From Rhipicephalus microplus (Eukaryota > Arthropoda > Arachnida > Ixodida > Ixodidae), in contig NC_134710.1 in the NCBI RefSeq assembly GCF_043290135.1, positions 316,198,116-316,262,115 of the forward strand: 64,000 nt of DNA, written 5' to 3'. The position numbers and the translations under genes were made by a program. Below, in pieces: positions 47,915 through 63,530 of this stretch. The first letter of the stretch is position 1. Each line of letters starts with the position of its first letter. The notes beneath the pieces were generated by a model. The model made no database searches. It saw only the letters and a program-made list of their open reading frames with translations, and had not been told where the DNA came from.

Positions 47915-50835
47915 TTGTATGCTCTGTGTTAATTTTGCTGCCTTTAGTGAACATCTGATTTACTCTTTCTATGTGAGCCGTTGGAGTATGTGTCAGCTTA
48001 TTATCATTACTTTATTTACTGTGATTGGTACACTTTGAAGAGGACGTGTTTTGTGGGGAGCAGTTCTGTCTTCAAATGTGTTCTACTAGAACAGAGTTTC
48101 TCAGCCATGAATATTCTCAAGACAGAAGAAATGATTTTCATTACTTGCATATTTTGGGGATCCCTGTGGACTGGTGAAAGTGATGAGGCACCCCTCACCT
48201 GAGCAGCTTGTAAATAAAGCTGCCCTCATTCAAGCTTTTTCTATCTATGTTTCCTCTTCAAATGGGATAGGGCCCGCGTCTATAATGCTCTAGGAAAATT
48301 AGCATTTCACAGCCATTTCATGGAGAAGGCGATACATAAACGAGCTGCACCGCAATGCGAAATTGTTGCCAATTATCAAGAATTTGAAAGGGATCCTATT
48401 ATGAGACATATTATGACTAAAGAATACTTTTTTCTGAAAATGACATTTGCAGATTTCCTGGGCTCTAAGGAACTGCATTTAAGGACCACAATACTAGAAC
48501 ACCGATTGCTAACACATGACATTGCTGCGAATTTAATGTCCCGTTCTGTATACACTCATCGTGTCTTTGGCTCACTCTTGATAGGAGTATGGTTTGCCTT
48601 ATTTATTGTAATAAGATGTCTTAGGTGTTTCGGGTCATTTTTTAAAAAATTTTATAACAACACTCTGAAGCAGTCGATCATGTGACACTGTTATGGGCGT
48701 AGGGTCTAAAAACATGTGTTTACGTCTTAGAGAAAGTGTATGTTTATGGATGAGAAGGCATTTTTTTTAGTAAATATTACCTTTCATGAGTATGGCTTCC
48801 AGCCACACCCTTTGAGTATGGAGCATTAGTGTTTACTGCACAAGTGCACTGACACTGTAGAGTATATTGCATTGTATGTTTGCTGCAAGTACGCTGAAGT
48901 CTGCCTGCATGATTTCTGAACGTACTATACAGTGCAATATTCAACCTGGCTTATGTTGATTTGAGTGCGACCTGCAGCAATATCATGGCTATGTTGATTC
49001 CAATAAGTGAGGCAGTGTACTACGGACCACTCATGATGCTGACTATTGTTACGCATGTTCAGGTTTCAAGATTTTTTTTTTGGCGACACGTTTGAACTAC
49101 TTAGAGCCGCTTGGTTCAGTAGTGCAAAATAAGATGACATTTTTGCTCATTTTTTTTTCATAGTCATGACATGTATGGCTGTAATATTCTACGTACATGC
49201 AACATTGATTCCATGTAAGTTGCTCTACTGAGCACTGCATTTGTTTGTTTCTTTATATTGTTGTTTAGCAGGAACTCTTTTTTGGACACATTATCCTCCC
49301 TAAAAGCAGCACGCTTTGAATGTGCTGGTTGAATGTTACAGATGCTAACCACTCTGAATATATTCTGGTTTAACTTGCCCCTTCTGTTGTTTACAACCCA
49401 CGTAAGCAATGCTTCTTAAGGAGTGAAAGTTGGTTATAAATAAATGTGATATCTTTCCCCAGATCAGCCAAAGGTGGTTGGGTCACCACATGTGTGTAAA
49501 TACGTGCGGTGTTGTTCTACGCAACTGTGACTCACAGGGAAAATAAAATGCAATGTGTGTAGTTTAGCATACGATGAACCACTAAAATAGCTAGCACTAT
49601 GATGGTATGTTGACAAAGTGGATGTGATAAACTATTTAAAAAATGTAAGAGTGCGTTTTAAGCTTAGCATTCAAGACAGCCTATTTGTATGGCAAGCCGA
49701 ATACAATAATGTTAAAATACAAGTTGGGAAACACAGACCTCCTCAGCGTCTGAGTTCGTGCAAATGCCCTTGCAGTAGCGAGTTTAGCTATAATGATGAC
49801 AAGTTTGTTCTAGTACATGCAAGTAACATGACTTTTATTTATTTGGGTTTGTAAACGTTAACGCAAGAGGAAAGTTAAAACACCACTTTTTTCTTGTTTG
49901 TACCCCCAGTGTTTTGGGACGAATATGTGCAAATAGTCTCAGCTCAGTCTTATTGAAATAAAGATTACAGTGGTCATTACTTATTGTTATAAATATTTCT
50001 GCAAATGTATTTCAAGAGTCAGCGGTGCAGTTCGAAGCAAAAAACATTAATTGTGCTCATCGGGCAACTTGCAAACAACAGAAACATTTCACTGATGTGT
50101 CAGCTCTGTTAGTCCAAGCACACCAGTACAGCAACTGACATTGCAAGTGGTCGACTTATCATGCGAGGCAACGAGCACAAAGCTTTTTTTTTTTTGACTA
50201 GAGTAAAGGTGCAGTTGTGTGGAGCAGTGTTGATCTCTCATCTGAAAGCTATAGTAGACCTCAGAAGCAGGCACGCATGCATATGCATGCTGTACAACCA
50301 CTGTATTTACTAGTAAAGAAGCTTACAATATGAAAGGGCATGCATACTTTTTGGCGAAAGGTATATCGTAACTGCCACAGGTGAACAATAAAAATTTGAC
50401 AAGTTGACATGCTGGTTAAGGTGTTACACTACTAAGCATAAAGATATAGGTTAAATTACCAATTTTGTACACTATATTTAGAGGGTATAAATAGCTAGAA
50501 CAGCTGTCTACCTTTACCTAGGTGCATTATAAAAAAAATCCAACTTGAAATAAATGTCAGGTTTCCCTTTGGGACATACCCCAAGTATTTTGTGACATTG
50601 ATATGGCATGTTCATTTAAATAGAGCTCCACTAATTGATCCCCATGGAAAGTGCTTCTGCAAAGCAGTAGCTACGAATGGATGTTTAAACCTAAAAGAAT
50701 AAATAAATCAATGCTAATGTTCTTAAATTTAACATTTAGAGGCATAGCATTTTGCACGCATTGCATGACAATCAGTTCACAGGCGTTTTTGATCAGGAAT
50801 GCCCAGATGTGTTGCCATTGGTGCAAGTAGCTTTT
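47915..50835. other. Spacer between the transposase and the MITE, no recognised gene
   Basis: The stretch is AT-rich. An open frame of 121 codons at 48320-48685 (+) has a hydrophobic stretch near its end (FGSLLIGVWFALFIVI) and no domain I can name. It could be chance or an untranslated region. If the Harbinger gene pair is one element, this is its interior. Confidence 0.45.
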
Positions 50836-51589
50836 AAAGGGACACTAAAGTCACACAACAATTTACGTCAGAGTGAAAGCTCAATGTTCGACAACACCTA
50901 AAACGACAATATTATCCACAACTGTGCCTTACTTACCTAGAAATTAAGGTAAATGCACAAGAACACAAGCGCCGCAGTCATCGGGATCATCGGGATCATT
51001 TAAAAATGTCCTATAGGACATTTTTAAAATGATCCCGATGACATTAAGCGGACCCCCTACAAGTAATCACTATTAATCAATGTAACTGCACCAAATAAAG
51101 AACGTTCCGGGCATTAACAGATGCAATAAAATGCTGCTTTTCCGTTTCTGTTTCAGTCATGGAAAAAAGAACCACAGGACGTTACTATGGGGAATGGCAC
51201 GAGTGGTTCAAAAATTCAATTTTCATGTGGTTACAAGGTGCCATCTAGCGGGGCGCAGTTGAAACAAAAGCGCCTGCAATCTCGAAGTCAATGGTGGGAA
51301 ATTGATCAATGACTGTTGTTTCTACTGTGGCTCCCGCTGCTTTCGGTCTGCTGCTACTAGCACAGTAAAGCCTGGCAACGTTGTGCATGGCAATAGTGAC
51401 GTGAGACGGTCCGATCAGTCCGCTTCTTGAGGCGGGTAATTTGGAGTGCGCCAACCCGATGCAGAGCCCTAAAACATGATTTTATTTCAAAATAGGCCCT
51501 TCTTTGGCACAAAAGTAACACTACAAGGTTTCTGCACCACCATTTCAACAATCAACGTCGACTTAATAGTTGACTTTAGTGACCCTTTA
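50836..51589. mobile_element. MITE-like element with AAAGGGACACTAAAGTCA ends (754 bp)
   Basis: The left end aaagggacactaaagtca (50836-50853) and the right end tgactttagtgacccttta (51571-51589) are inverted with one mismatch. No transposase is inside. A long hairpin lies at 50987-51041. I could not define a target duplication, so the superfamily is open. Confidence 0.7.
50987..51041. repeat. Palindrome with 27/28-bp arms, no loop
   Basis: tcatcgggatcatttaaaaatgtccta is followed at once by its inverted copy with one extra T. The adjacent 5' sequence repeats tcatcggga once more. Confidence 0.92.
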
Positions 51590-53367
51590 CTGTTGCAGTA
51601 AAGCTTAACAGTAACATCACATATAATGTAACAGTAAAGCAAAAATACAGCATGCATTCATGTGAGGTACACTATACACTACCGGAACATGTGAGGGCTC
51701 ACAACCAAGAGGACTTAGGATGTTGAGTTGTACTGTGCTGAGAAAAAGAGAAAAACAGCAAAAAGTTAATGTCGTGACAAGATAAGTTACCACAGGGGCG
51801 CATGGTGTTTAAGTCATGAGGCTGGATGTTAATCGAAGGAGAAAACATGGCAACGGAAAAGAATAAGATAAGCTCCACACAGCAATGTTCCAACCTGCAA
51901 AGTATTGCGCGGCTAAAGTTTTCTGCACACAATATAGCTGGTAATGGACCAAATAACAGTAATAAGTATTTCAGCTTCCTTGAACAAACGTTTCCTTTCT
52001 GTTTTTTATTCCCAATGTAGCAGAAATGATGAATCAAAAGGGTGTCACACTCACATCAACCTTGTAAGGAAGTTCTACTTTAATGCATAAGAAAACAAAA
52101 ACCCGTTCCCAACAAAAGTGGCATTTCAATGAAAACACCCAGTCAAAGATTATGAGTACATATTTAACAATTAAGGTGGCAGCACCTGGCTGGTAGCTCA
52201 GCCAGCAAGGTGTTGCAATGGGAGCTCAAAGGTGAAGGATGATTTCCTGGACATGACAGCTGGCTTTTAGCGGGGCAAAACGCAGGGCTATCGATGCACT
52301 AACCATTATGGAAACGCCTAAGAACACATTCAGGTAGAAACTTCGAAAAATCTATTTTTTATCTTGCAGCCCTACGTATAGGTCAACCCCTTTATAAGAG
52401 ACGTACACCAGGAAAACATTCATCTCGAGCTATAACACGCAATAGTGTACATTTTAAACTTCACCACTTTTACACCAGGAAAAAATTCTTGTCTTTTATA
52501 TAAGATGTCTCTTATAAGCAAGGTACCGGTTTCACATTTTCTTGTCAACCTCCATATTGATGTAGGCACACCAGTGCCACACGCAGTTGTCTGTTACATC
52601 AGTGTCTCCTATAAAAGGATTCGACTGCATATGCATAAATCCTACTGTGGATATTGCTGTGAAAGCCTTGCTCTGCCACATCTCACTATAAAAAATTGTG
52701 ATCTCACAAGCACTATAGTGACAGCACTAACACACAATAGTGTACACTGTGCACTTCGCCACTGTAAATGGAACTGAACTTATGAATATACACTTCACTA
52801 CCTCTACAGTAGGCCTAATCTTTGGCTATCGTGCATGACTTGCAGTTTTTTCTGTGTATCTTTGCCATACGACTGACTTAAGTTTCAAAAAAGGTGAGGA
52901 CAAGTGTATGTCCACAAAGCACATGTCTTTCAAGCAATTTTTCATAACTTTGTTCCACAGTATGGCGCTGACAGACAAAAAAGTAGTTGCCACTCATAAT
53001 CAATATCTAAAGCTTTGAACGACTGTACCTATTACTTGTGACATCACTGCACTTTTTTCACGTGAGATATAACAGCAAAAAAAGAAACAAACACATATAT
53101 AAAGAATGACTGTACACTAAATATCCGTACACTAAATATAGCAACTGGCTCTAATTGCAAAACACTTGAAATGAAACTTTTTGGCGAAATGGGCAAATGT
53201 AAAAACATGTGTATGAATGTAAGCAACCACCTAAACAAAAAAATGAAATAAACAATTATAAAAACATTTGACAACACAACACATGTAATTGAACTCCATT
53301 AAATAAACGTATCCCAACAAAAAAACAATCAAATTTACACTACAATGAACCATAGCAAGTGTAGGGC
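51590..53367. other. Unassigned AT-rich stretch
   Basis: No domain is recognised. Two similar blocks (caatagtgtac...acttc.ccact) at about 52440 and 52737 suggest a decayed tandem or dispersed repeat. Confidence 0.45.
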
Positions 53368-56090
<2,723 letters not shown>

Positions 56091-56365
56091 TTAGCATGCG
56101 CAGCTGCAAAAAATCGGCACACTAAAACACTCAAACGCGTACAGCTGAGTTCCGGCGTCCACTTGATAATGGCTGTCCTGACGTAATACAATGTCGTCTG
56201 CTGCTCCCAGAACAAAATTGCGCGGGTGGTCCCGAGCCGCCCGCGGGAAATATTTGAAATATGTGAAGAATTATACACAGATCAACAGATGTCCCACTGC
56301 AGATCATAGTCATGTGCTGTCAAACTGAAAAATCTGCAAAACAGAACACATACATTTACTTAGCT

Positions 56366-57465
56366 TGCAGAGGCTAATAAAAGGCATTCGACTCGGTAGA
56401 GATACCAGCAGTCTTAGAGTAGCTAGTGCATGATGCATGCATGAAAACCCTGGCCAACATCTATAGAGAGTCCACAGCAGACAAGACAGACAGACAATGA
56501 ACTTTATTAAGGTCTTGAGGGGCGACTTGAAAAGTCCCTTTATGGAGGAGGAGCTGTCTCAGAGCAGAAAAATTTTATTCCTGAAATGCATCTGGCAAGG
56601 AGACGAAATTTGAGCAATATTTACAGCATGCTTAGCAGAAGTATTTAAGCCACCATGTTGATAAGAAACTCGAATAAACATTTACAAAGAATATTTCGGT
56701 ACTTACGCTTTGCAAATGACATTTTGCTTTTCAGCAGTGGTGCCGTTGAACTACAATGAACTGAGAGTCTAAACCGAGAAAGTGTTCAAGTAGGGTTACA
56801 GATAAATAAGTAAAAGACAAGGATTTAATGTTACGAGGCCAAAAGGAAAGCGAGAGTTTGCAACGGCACACTAGAATCTTTACAATATATAGGTATTTAA
56901 GTCAGATATTCACAGGACACACTACTCATGAAAATGAAATTCACCAAACAATATGGATGGGCTAAAGCTTTAATGGCAGACATTCCCAAATCATAAAAGG
57001 CAATTTACAACTGTCCCTAAAGCAGAAAGTGGTCAACTATTGTATGATGCAAGTACTAACATATGGTGCAGAAACTTGAATGATAGTAAAAAAAGAAGCA
57101 AAAAAAGTCCAGAACAGACCAAGAACTATGCAAAATAGAAACAGAAAATGGTTAGCATAGCATAGAGATATTAAAAAAGCAGAGCTCGGTAGAGAACAAA
57201 CAGGGCTAGATGACATTCCAGCTGACATTGAAAAAAAAAAGGTGGACCTGGGCAGGTCAAGCAATGTGAGGGAGAGACAAGTGACCAGTTAGAGAGATAG
57301 TGTGGCTACAAAACGATGGAAAAAATAGCTGAGAAAGGCAAAAGGCTAGATGGGATTTGCATGCATAAGATCGAATAAGCTTGCACAGGGTTGGGAAAAT
57401 TGTAGGTAACTGGGGGAAGCCTTTGTATAGCATTGGACATAAATAAAGGCTGATATACAAGAAGA
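56366..57465 (+). pseudogene. RTE-like LINE relict
   Basis: In order: KAFDSVEIPAVLE (56378-56416), LANIYRES, then an inserted piece at 56481-56561. After it come GDEI.AIFTACLAEVFK (about 56601-56650), LRFANDILLFSSG (FADD changed to FAND, 56709-56720), IPxSLKQKVVNYCMMQVLTYGAET (about 57000-57078) and a WAGQAM block near 57247. The order and motifs are those of RTE RT and its C-terminal tail. Stops in every frame and the lost Asp mark an old copy. It differs clearly from the RTE at 20.9-23.1 kb. Confidence 0.8.
56481..56561 (-). mobile_element. 3' end of a retroposon inserted in the RTE relict
   Basis: Read on the minus strand it ends ccttaataaagttcattgtctgtctgtct, a poly(A)-signal-like aataaa followed by a (TGTC)n tail. 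It interrupts RTE homology on both sides. Confidence 0.55.
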
Positions 57466-58259
57466 GCATGTGTTATCGAGCTGTTGCACATCGCAGGTTG
57501 GTTTCAATACCAACAGGTTATTCAACTCACATCGCAGCGCTACTGCTTACGTATTGTAGTTGTACTACCAAGTGCTTTTCGACATGTTTCTAGCAATGTT
57601 GAAACATATCTGGAACATTTAGCAGAACCACGTACAGCCAAGTCCCCTACTCTGTATAGTGCATTTGCAGCCATGCTTAATCCATGGTACCTTGCGAAAG
57701 TTGTGGGCTCCGATGTGGTGTGCCCAGGAGCACGCGTGACCTAATAGACATGCTGGGCTGCTTTGCACAAGAGTGACCATGTTGAAAGGTGTGCATTTTT
57801 AACCGTAGGTCCATGGTTCTTCAGGGTGCTTTCAGCACGTGAATTCTGAGAGATGACGCGTTTCGACTGATAACACATGCCTGACTAGGCACTTGTTATT
57901 GTGCCTGGTCAAGTATATTATGGTTGGCATTGCAAAACTTCTTTAGCACCAACCATTCCAGTTCCAAACTAAAGCACATTGCATGAAGGAACTGAAAAAG
58001 TAAGCGCACCTGCCACCACAATTCGGATTTTAAAATTTTACATATTTGATAACACAACCAAATGAAGGCATGACTTCCCCGAAAGGCCATGTTCTACAAG
58101 AAGCGAGTGCTCTTTGTACGGAAGTCCCACCTTCATTTGGTCATGTTACAAAAGTATGTGAAACCATAATCTGTGGCAGCAGGTGTGCTTTCTTTACCTG
58201 CTTCGTGCACTTTGCTTCAGTGTGAACCTGGAGTGACTGGCACTGAAGAAGTTTCGCAA
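57466..58259. other. Unassigned stretch
   Basis: An 86-codon frame at 57484-57744 has ordinary composition but no domain I recognise. Nothing else is seen. Confidence 0.4.
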
Positions 58260-59909
58260 TGCCAAGCGTTCAGCAGCCCACATCATTGAGGCAAACTGGA
58301 ACCTGAAAATGAGGCATGTCCGCTGTTTCATACTGAAGAAACCTGTTCGCACGACATGGGAAGGCCTCACTGGGCTGGGAAATGTTCACATTGCAGAAAG
58401 TGTACGCTATGTACTCAACAAAGGCCCAAAATTTAGCCACAAACCTCTGTTGCTGGCTCACTAATTACTGGCATTACATCGACGAGTTGCGAAAAAAGTC
58501 AATGTCGCAGTTAGGGACTATTACAAGACAATGTCTAAGCTCTAGAAAAAATAAGGGAAAAACCCTCTTCGTCAGGAGGATACGTTGAGCGGTGTTGTCA
58601 TTCTTCAAGTGCAACAATTTGTGCCCATTTCAAGTGGATAAAAGTAGTGGCTCCGTAGTAATGGATGTAGATTCGTGTAACTTCAAGGCAAGACAAGCAG
58701 TCTACATGAATTTCGTCAAGTTAAGTCATCAAAAAAAGAGTTTTGAAAAGCAAGGCAGTGGCTCTGAGTAAGGACTTGGAGCTTGCACAACTAGCAGAGT
58801 CTATTGCATACACCCTTTCTGTGTTTTTCATGGTGAAGACGCATAAGCCGGGTGTTTCATTCAGGACAATTGTGAGTGATTGAGGTATCTGGCAGAACAT
58901 GATTAGTCAGTTTTTAATGAAGCGGCTAGACTCTGTTGTCATGAGAGACCCATTTTAAACTGGCGATTTCCCATGCATCATCCACTTTCTTTAAAGAATC
59001 CTTCGATGGGTACGTGTTCTTAATAGATGTTGAGGACCTATTTTATTCTGTCCTGCATGGTGAATTGTTTTTCTACATAAGAAGTTGCACAGATGAGAGT
59101 GGTGTGGTTGCCTTCAGGAATGCCGCGGGCATGGCAGTATAAGCTTTTAAGCCCTTCTCAAGTTTTATGTTAAAAGTAGCTCGTATGTTGCTCCTGTGTT
59201 GTGTAATTTCTTATGTTTGACCGTAACCGCTTTTATTACGTTCCACCCACATTTTAATTAGTGGGAGGTTTTGGAAGTTTCTACGTATGATGATAATTTT
59301 TTATTATTTTAAAGCAACTAACCACCGTCACATATTAGCCCATTGTTAACAATGTTCTAGCAGGCTTTCGCAGATTGAAAAAGGATCGGTGTTTACACAT
59401 GAGTTGAAGGCTTGTGGCTTTTTTCAGTTTTTGGTTTAGCGCATTACCTTGCAGAGTGGTCACGGCTATTGGCTTTTTTGTGTAGGTGTGCTGAAAAATT
59501 GCTTCCATATGAGTTGACGCATTCCAAAACTGTGAAAAGGGCCATAGCTGAACAATGCCCAGAGTATGCATGTGCAGGGTCGTGCTCACACGTTATGCAG
59601 AAGACTTTTCAAAACCAATTGGACAGGTTGTCTGTGGTTGGTTTCCTTCGCATGCTCCTTAACGCTGTAGCTGAGTTGCTCCACCAGACTTTCAAGAGAG
59701 AACACCACGGTACTGGGGTAGAGCAAGAGCGCAGAACAGCGAGACCTGAGGTTGTACCATGTATGCACCAAGCTGCACAAGACCTAAAAATGGTTGCAAA
59801 CAGAGATGGCATGCCGATTCTTTTTTATGCACAACGAAAATAATTTCAGCTCTCTCATGTATACTATCTAATGGAAGCAACAAAGGTAGGTTCAGTAAGA
59901 GGCACGCCA
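58260..59909 (+). pseudogene. Penelope-like element, reverse transcriptase part
   Basis: Motifs of Penelope-like RTs occur in order: RYVLNKGPKFSHKPLL (about 58410), FFMVKTHKPGVSFRTIVSD (58828-58880), NMISQFLMKRLDSV, FLIDVEDLFYSVLHGELF (59010-59070), VAFRNAAGMAV, SSYVAPVLC, a degenerate catalytic segment TYDDNFLLF (59283-59310; YVDDxL expected), then LPYELTHSKTVKRAIAEQCPE (59500-59570) and RPEVVPCMHQAAQDLKMVANR (59742-59805). Frames shift repeatedly. Penelope elements pair this RT with a GIY-YIG nuclease, found here beyond the solo LTR. The reading frame KRHASH at 59895-59914 joins HTQNVST after the LTR. Confidence 0.85.
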
Positions 59910-59914
59910 GTCAT
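59910..59914. repeat. Target-site duplication GTCAT, left copy
   Basis: GTCAT precedes the solo LTR and recurs exactly after it at 61081-61085. Confidence 0.93.
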
Positions 59915-61080
59915 TGTCACAGAACGAGCGCTCAAAAAGGGCGCGCCGCCGAATTCTCGCGACGAACCGCCGGAGTGACGCCGCGAGGTCAACGAAAAAG
60001 AAAGAAAAAGAAAACAAACTTCTAAAGGCTCCCCGGGCGCGCGAGCCTCTCCTCTCGGAAGCGTGGCTTCGCCGACGAACCTCCTCACCCCACATCGGCG
60101 GCCAAGCAAGCCCTAGAAATTTCTAGAACGAAAGAGGCGTGGTCATGCCGAGTTGAGTCATCCGACGCGGAGGGCATTCGAACCGTCTCGCCCTCTCCCC
60201 AGCCTTCGCTGCGTATCGCGCCGACTAAATGACGAGAACCTTCTGGAATCTCGCGCGGAAGGTATTTAATCGAGCGGCCGAGACGAGAGAGCAAGAGAAG
60301 ACGGAAGTTAGCGCCAAAGCGCGTAGGGATTCCGCCGTGTAGTCGGCGAAGGTTTTGTCCGTAGAGACAAAGCAGGAGAAGGAGATGATTTCCACCTGAG
60401 GGGTGACGACTCGAGCTACAGGCAAGAGTGTGTGTTTACCGCTATCGAGCGAAGACGCGTGGCAACAGCTGCGTGTGTGAAGCCGACGTGTTTCCGGCGA
60501 AGAAGTTTGAAGCTCGGAGAGTGGCCAATTGAAGACGCGAGGTTTCCTGGAAGAGAAACTTCGGCGAGGTTTCCTGGAAGAGAAACTTCAGGGGCAGCGG
60601 AACGACAACGCTGGACTTTGAGTGAGTGATTCTCGGAAGAGTATCATCCAGACTTTTGTTCCAAGAACTTTGGACTGAATAGGTTTTCTATCTCTTTAGT
60701 CTTTAAGTGTCTTGGTTGTTCAATGCATGTGACTGCATTGTAGTGCGTATTGTTGTCTGTGTCCGTTGTTTCGAGAGTGGCTGATTGTACTGTGTAGTAC
60801 GTTGTTTGATTGGTTTGATTGGTGACATATTGTATGCAACTATTGTGGAGTGTGCATTTTTGTGTATTGTTTTCGATCTGCCATTATTGAGAATATAATT
60901 TGTTTGTTTATCAACTCTCGGCTCTGACTTGTTCTTTGGGCCACAGCCGGCGTCCGCTGGCGCGCCAAAAAGGACCACTTCTAAATTGTCCACGCTTTCG
61001 TGGTGCGGTTCGGGGGGCCGATACTTCGACCCTTGGAATTAGCCCGGCGATTGCCTCCCGAATTAACGGGACCTGTGACA
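59915..61080. mobile_element. Solo LTR (1166 bp) inserted in the Penelope element
   Basis: It begins TGTCACAG and ends CTGTGACA, perfect 8-bp inverted ends, with a 5-bp duplication GTCAT outside. The left half is GC-rich with ggtatttaatcg (60259) as a possible TATA-like site. The right half is GT/AT-rich. A 27-bp unit (gcgaggtttcctggaagaga...) is duplicated at 60537-60589. It is not similar to the LTRs at 36486 or 2228, so it represents a third LTR family. Internal genes were lost by LTR recombination or lie elsewhere. Confidence 0.93.
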
Positions 61081-61085
61081 GTCAT

Positions 61086-61385
61086 ACACAAAATGTGTCA
61101 ACGTGGTCATTTATGAATTTCCACTGTCCTACGGCAAAAGATGAATGTTGGCCGGGAAAGAAAATGCGTTAATGAGCATGCACAGAAACATGAGCTTTCG
61201 TTAAAAGATAAAGATGGGGCACATTTGCTGACGCATTGAGATTCTCATAAGTGTGAGCCGTACGTGGATAAGGTTTGGATTATTGGCAGAAGCAGGGACA
61301 CAACTACTCGAGAATGCATGGATGCATTCTGTATAAAATCACCAGATTCATTAGGTATCAGTGATACTTTGTCTTTCTGGTAGAT
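61086..61385 (+). pseudogene. Penelope-like element, GIY-YIG nuclease part
   Basis: It continues the element after the LTR: NVSTWSFMNFHCPTAKDECW with, in another frame, VIYEFPLSYGK (61106-61138), the first strand of the GIY-YIG fold. Then come EHAQKHELSLKDKDGAHLLTH (about 61174-61235) and KVWIIGRSRDTTTRECMDAF (61275-61335), followed by a stop at 61381. This is the layout of Penelope GIY-YIG endonucleases, which nick the target DNA. The catalytic YIG box itself is lost to mutation. Confidence 0.75.
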
Positions 61386-62895
61386 AGAGAACACGTTCAC
61401 AGATTGTGATTAGTTGGTATGATCTCAATGTGAGCCTAGCTTACTCCACACATGTGTGCCTATAATTTTCCATGTAGGATATGATGAATAAACTGTGGAA
61501 ACTTTGAGCTCCCCTAAACCCCTTTTCTCATTATTTTGTCATTAAAAACAGCCATATTTTTTGGGCTTCTACAAGAACATGGACAGATTAGAATAGCAAA
61601 AAGTACTTCTAGCCTGACCTTTGTGTCTTGAAAATCCGTAGGGGCAAATTTGACATAGAAGAGGGACACTGTGCCTGGGTGATGAAGACCAGGGAGACAT
61701 GAGGCTATGACAAGTCACCAATATGCAATGACAAGGAGAATTAATGCAGTGATTGTGCGAGCATTGCAAGCTAGAAAAAGGCTAAGAGTGATCCGTGCCT
61801 TCTGTCGCATAAGCCATGAAATAACAAAAGTAACCATCGTTACCTCTGCCACCATCTGGAACGTAAGAGCACTACCAAAGGCTGCATACATTGTTCTTCC
61901 TGCACAGGCTTACAGCATGCAGCTCCATAAAAGTAAAGCGAGGGCACATAAATGCTTCAATGTGGTAGTGTCAGAGCGCATACTCAAATCGGTCTGAAGA
62001 CAATGTTACATTCTACATTTTCTTGCTGGTAAATGGAAATTCTTCGTTAAATTAGAAAATTCCTAATATGGTTTTGCTAGAAAGAGTTTTATTAGTATTT
62101 ATTAGTAAAAATTACACACTGGGGAGCCATGAAATTTTTGTAAACGGGGGGTGGGTGCTGGAGACGACGTTTTGACGAGTGGGCTTGTGGCTTGTCTTTT
62201 ACAAGGCTCAACAAAATTTTGAGAAATTTTGTTTAATACAAGAACTATATTACTTTACCATTGTGACTATCCCACGAAATGAATTTATTTATAATATAAA
62301 GGAGCCGAGAAATGTAACTTGATGCTCATTAATATTGCACACATGCACCAACGAAGACCAAGAGCTTGTATCGTGCACTGACTACTAAGCGGGGACAAAT
62401 GTGCTAATCTGATAGTGAAGTAAACATCACATCCTTTTGATTAAAAAATAACACTCAGGAAAACTAGTAATAAGACCCAAAATGACATTGTACTTCCTAA
62501 AAAATGAAAAGTCCTTCAATTTTTCATGTAATACTTGATTTAGCAAGACCAAACATATTGTAACATTGGGCAGGACTGCACGGACACTAGAGAAAGGACC
62601 AATCACTCTTGTGCCCGCATAGTCGTGCGCTGTGTTAAGATACGTTAAAGTACTGTCACCAACCGGTCTAGCTTTCAGCCCTTCTTTGTACATGTGCTTA
62701 TTCGCGGACGTCCCATTATTACAGACCTAGCTAACCAGTATGATGCACCTTTTCTGCATAATTTTGATAGAACAGCTTTGTATATGTAGTAAACTGTTTT
62801 TCTTGCATGCTTGTCTACTGACGCAACCAGCAGCCAAGAAGCTAGAGACCACAAGAGCGCACAGAAAGCGTTTGAGCATTCGCACGTGCGATCAT
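61386..62895. other. Mostly unassigned stretch
   Basis: aataaa at about 61487 could belong to the Penelope element. An open frame at 61707-61997 has a faint resemblance to the C-terminal block of Harbinger transposases (ITKVTIVTSATIWNV against the family's IV.A...LHN), too weak to call. The remainder is AT-rich without features. Confidence 0.4.
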
Positions 62896-63014
62896 ACCGG
62901 TGTCACACGGGCACTTTTGAATGCGATCAGCTTGGGCGTCTGCGCCAAACTCGATCCGGCGCTGCAGCGACAGACCTGTCGATCTCGATCAAAAGTATTC
63001 GAGTAACACCAGTA
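62896..63014. mobile_element. Short MITE, ~119 bp, with ~35-bp imperfect inverted ends
   Basis: The left end accggtgtcacacgggcacttttga and the right end tcaaaagtattcgagtaacaccagt are inverted copies with about six mismatches, followed inward by gatc-rich blocks. Nearly the whole element can fold into one hairpin. Confidence 0.65.
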
Positions 63015-63530
63015 TTAGTCACCGCTAACTTCCCAAACTAATCAGATCAAATACGGTGCAGCCGTCATCTAACTGCGATACAAAAAGCTACGACACAGCA
63101 AACAATAACCCGTATGACAGTGGTGTTGTCAGTACAGTGCGTCAGACCCTAAATCTCATACGGAAGTATGTCTGCACAAACATGGTCACGCCTACGCGGG
63201 AGTAATTCAACGCTACGGCTCGAGTTTAAAATGAACAGAAATGACTACGTACAAATGGAAGTAGTTCAACACTTCCATTTTCCTACTTTTGTGCGGGAAA
63301 TTTAAATGAACTGACGAGTGGTCCGAATTTCAACGCGGAATCTTTGACCGCCGCTAAGATGCCGCATGGCACAAACAGGCGGAAGTTGTCTTATAGCAAT
63401 CTAGCAATATGTTTACGCTGACGTTCAGTCACTTGCATTCTAAAAACACTTCTCACTACTTCCTGCTGTGTGACGTCGATAATACGTCATTACGAAACCC
63501 ATGTTTACGTCACTAGATTAATATTACAAT
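63015..63530. other. Unassigned stretch
   Basis: I see nothing recognisable. Confidence 0.5.

Noticed and set aside
61707..61997. Harbinger transposase C-terminal fragment
   Set aside because: The resemblance is limited to a few hydrophobic positions. The conserved His-Asn and Glu-Arg residues are missing.
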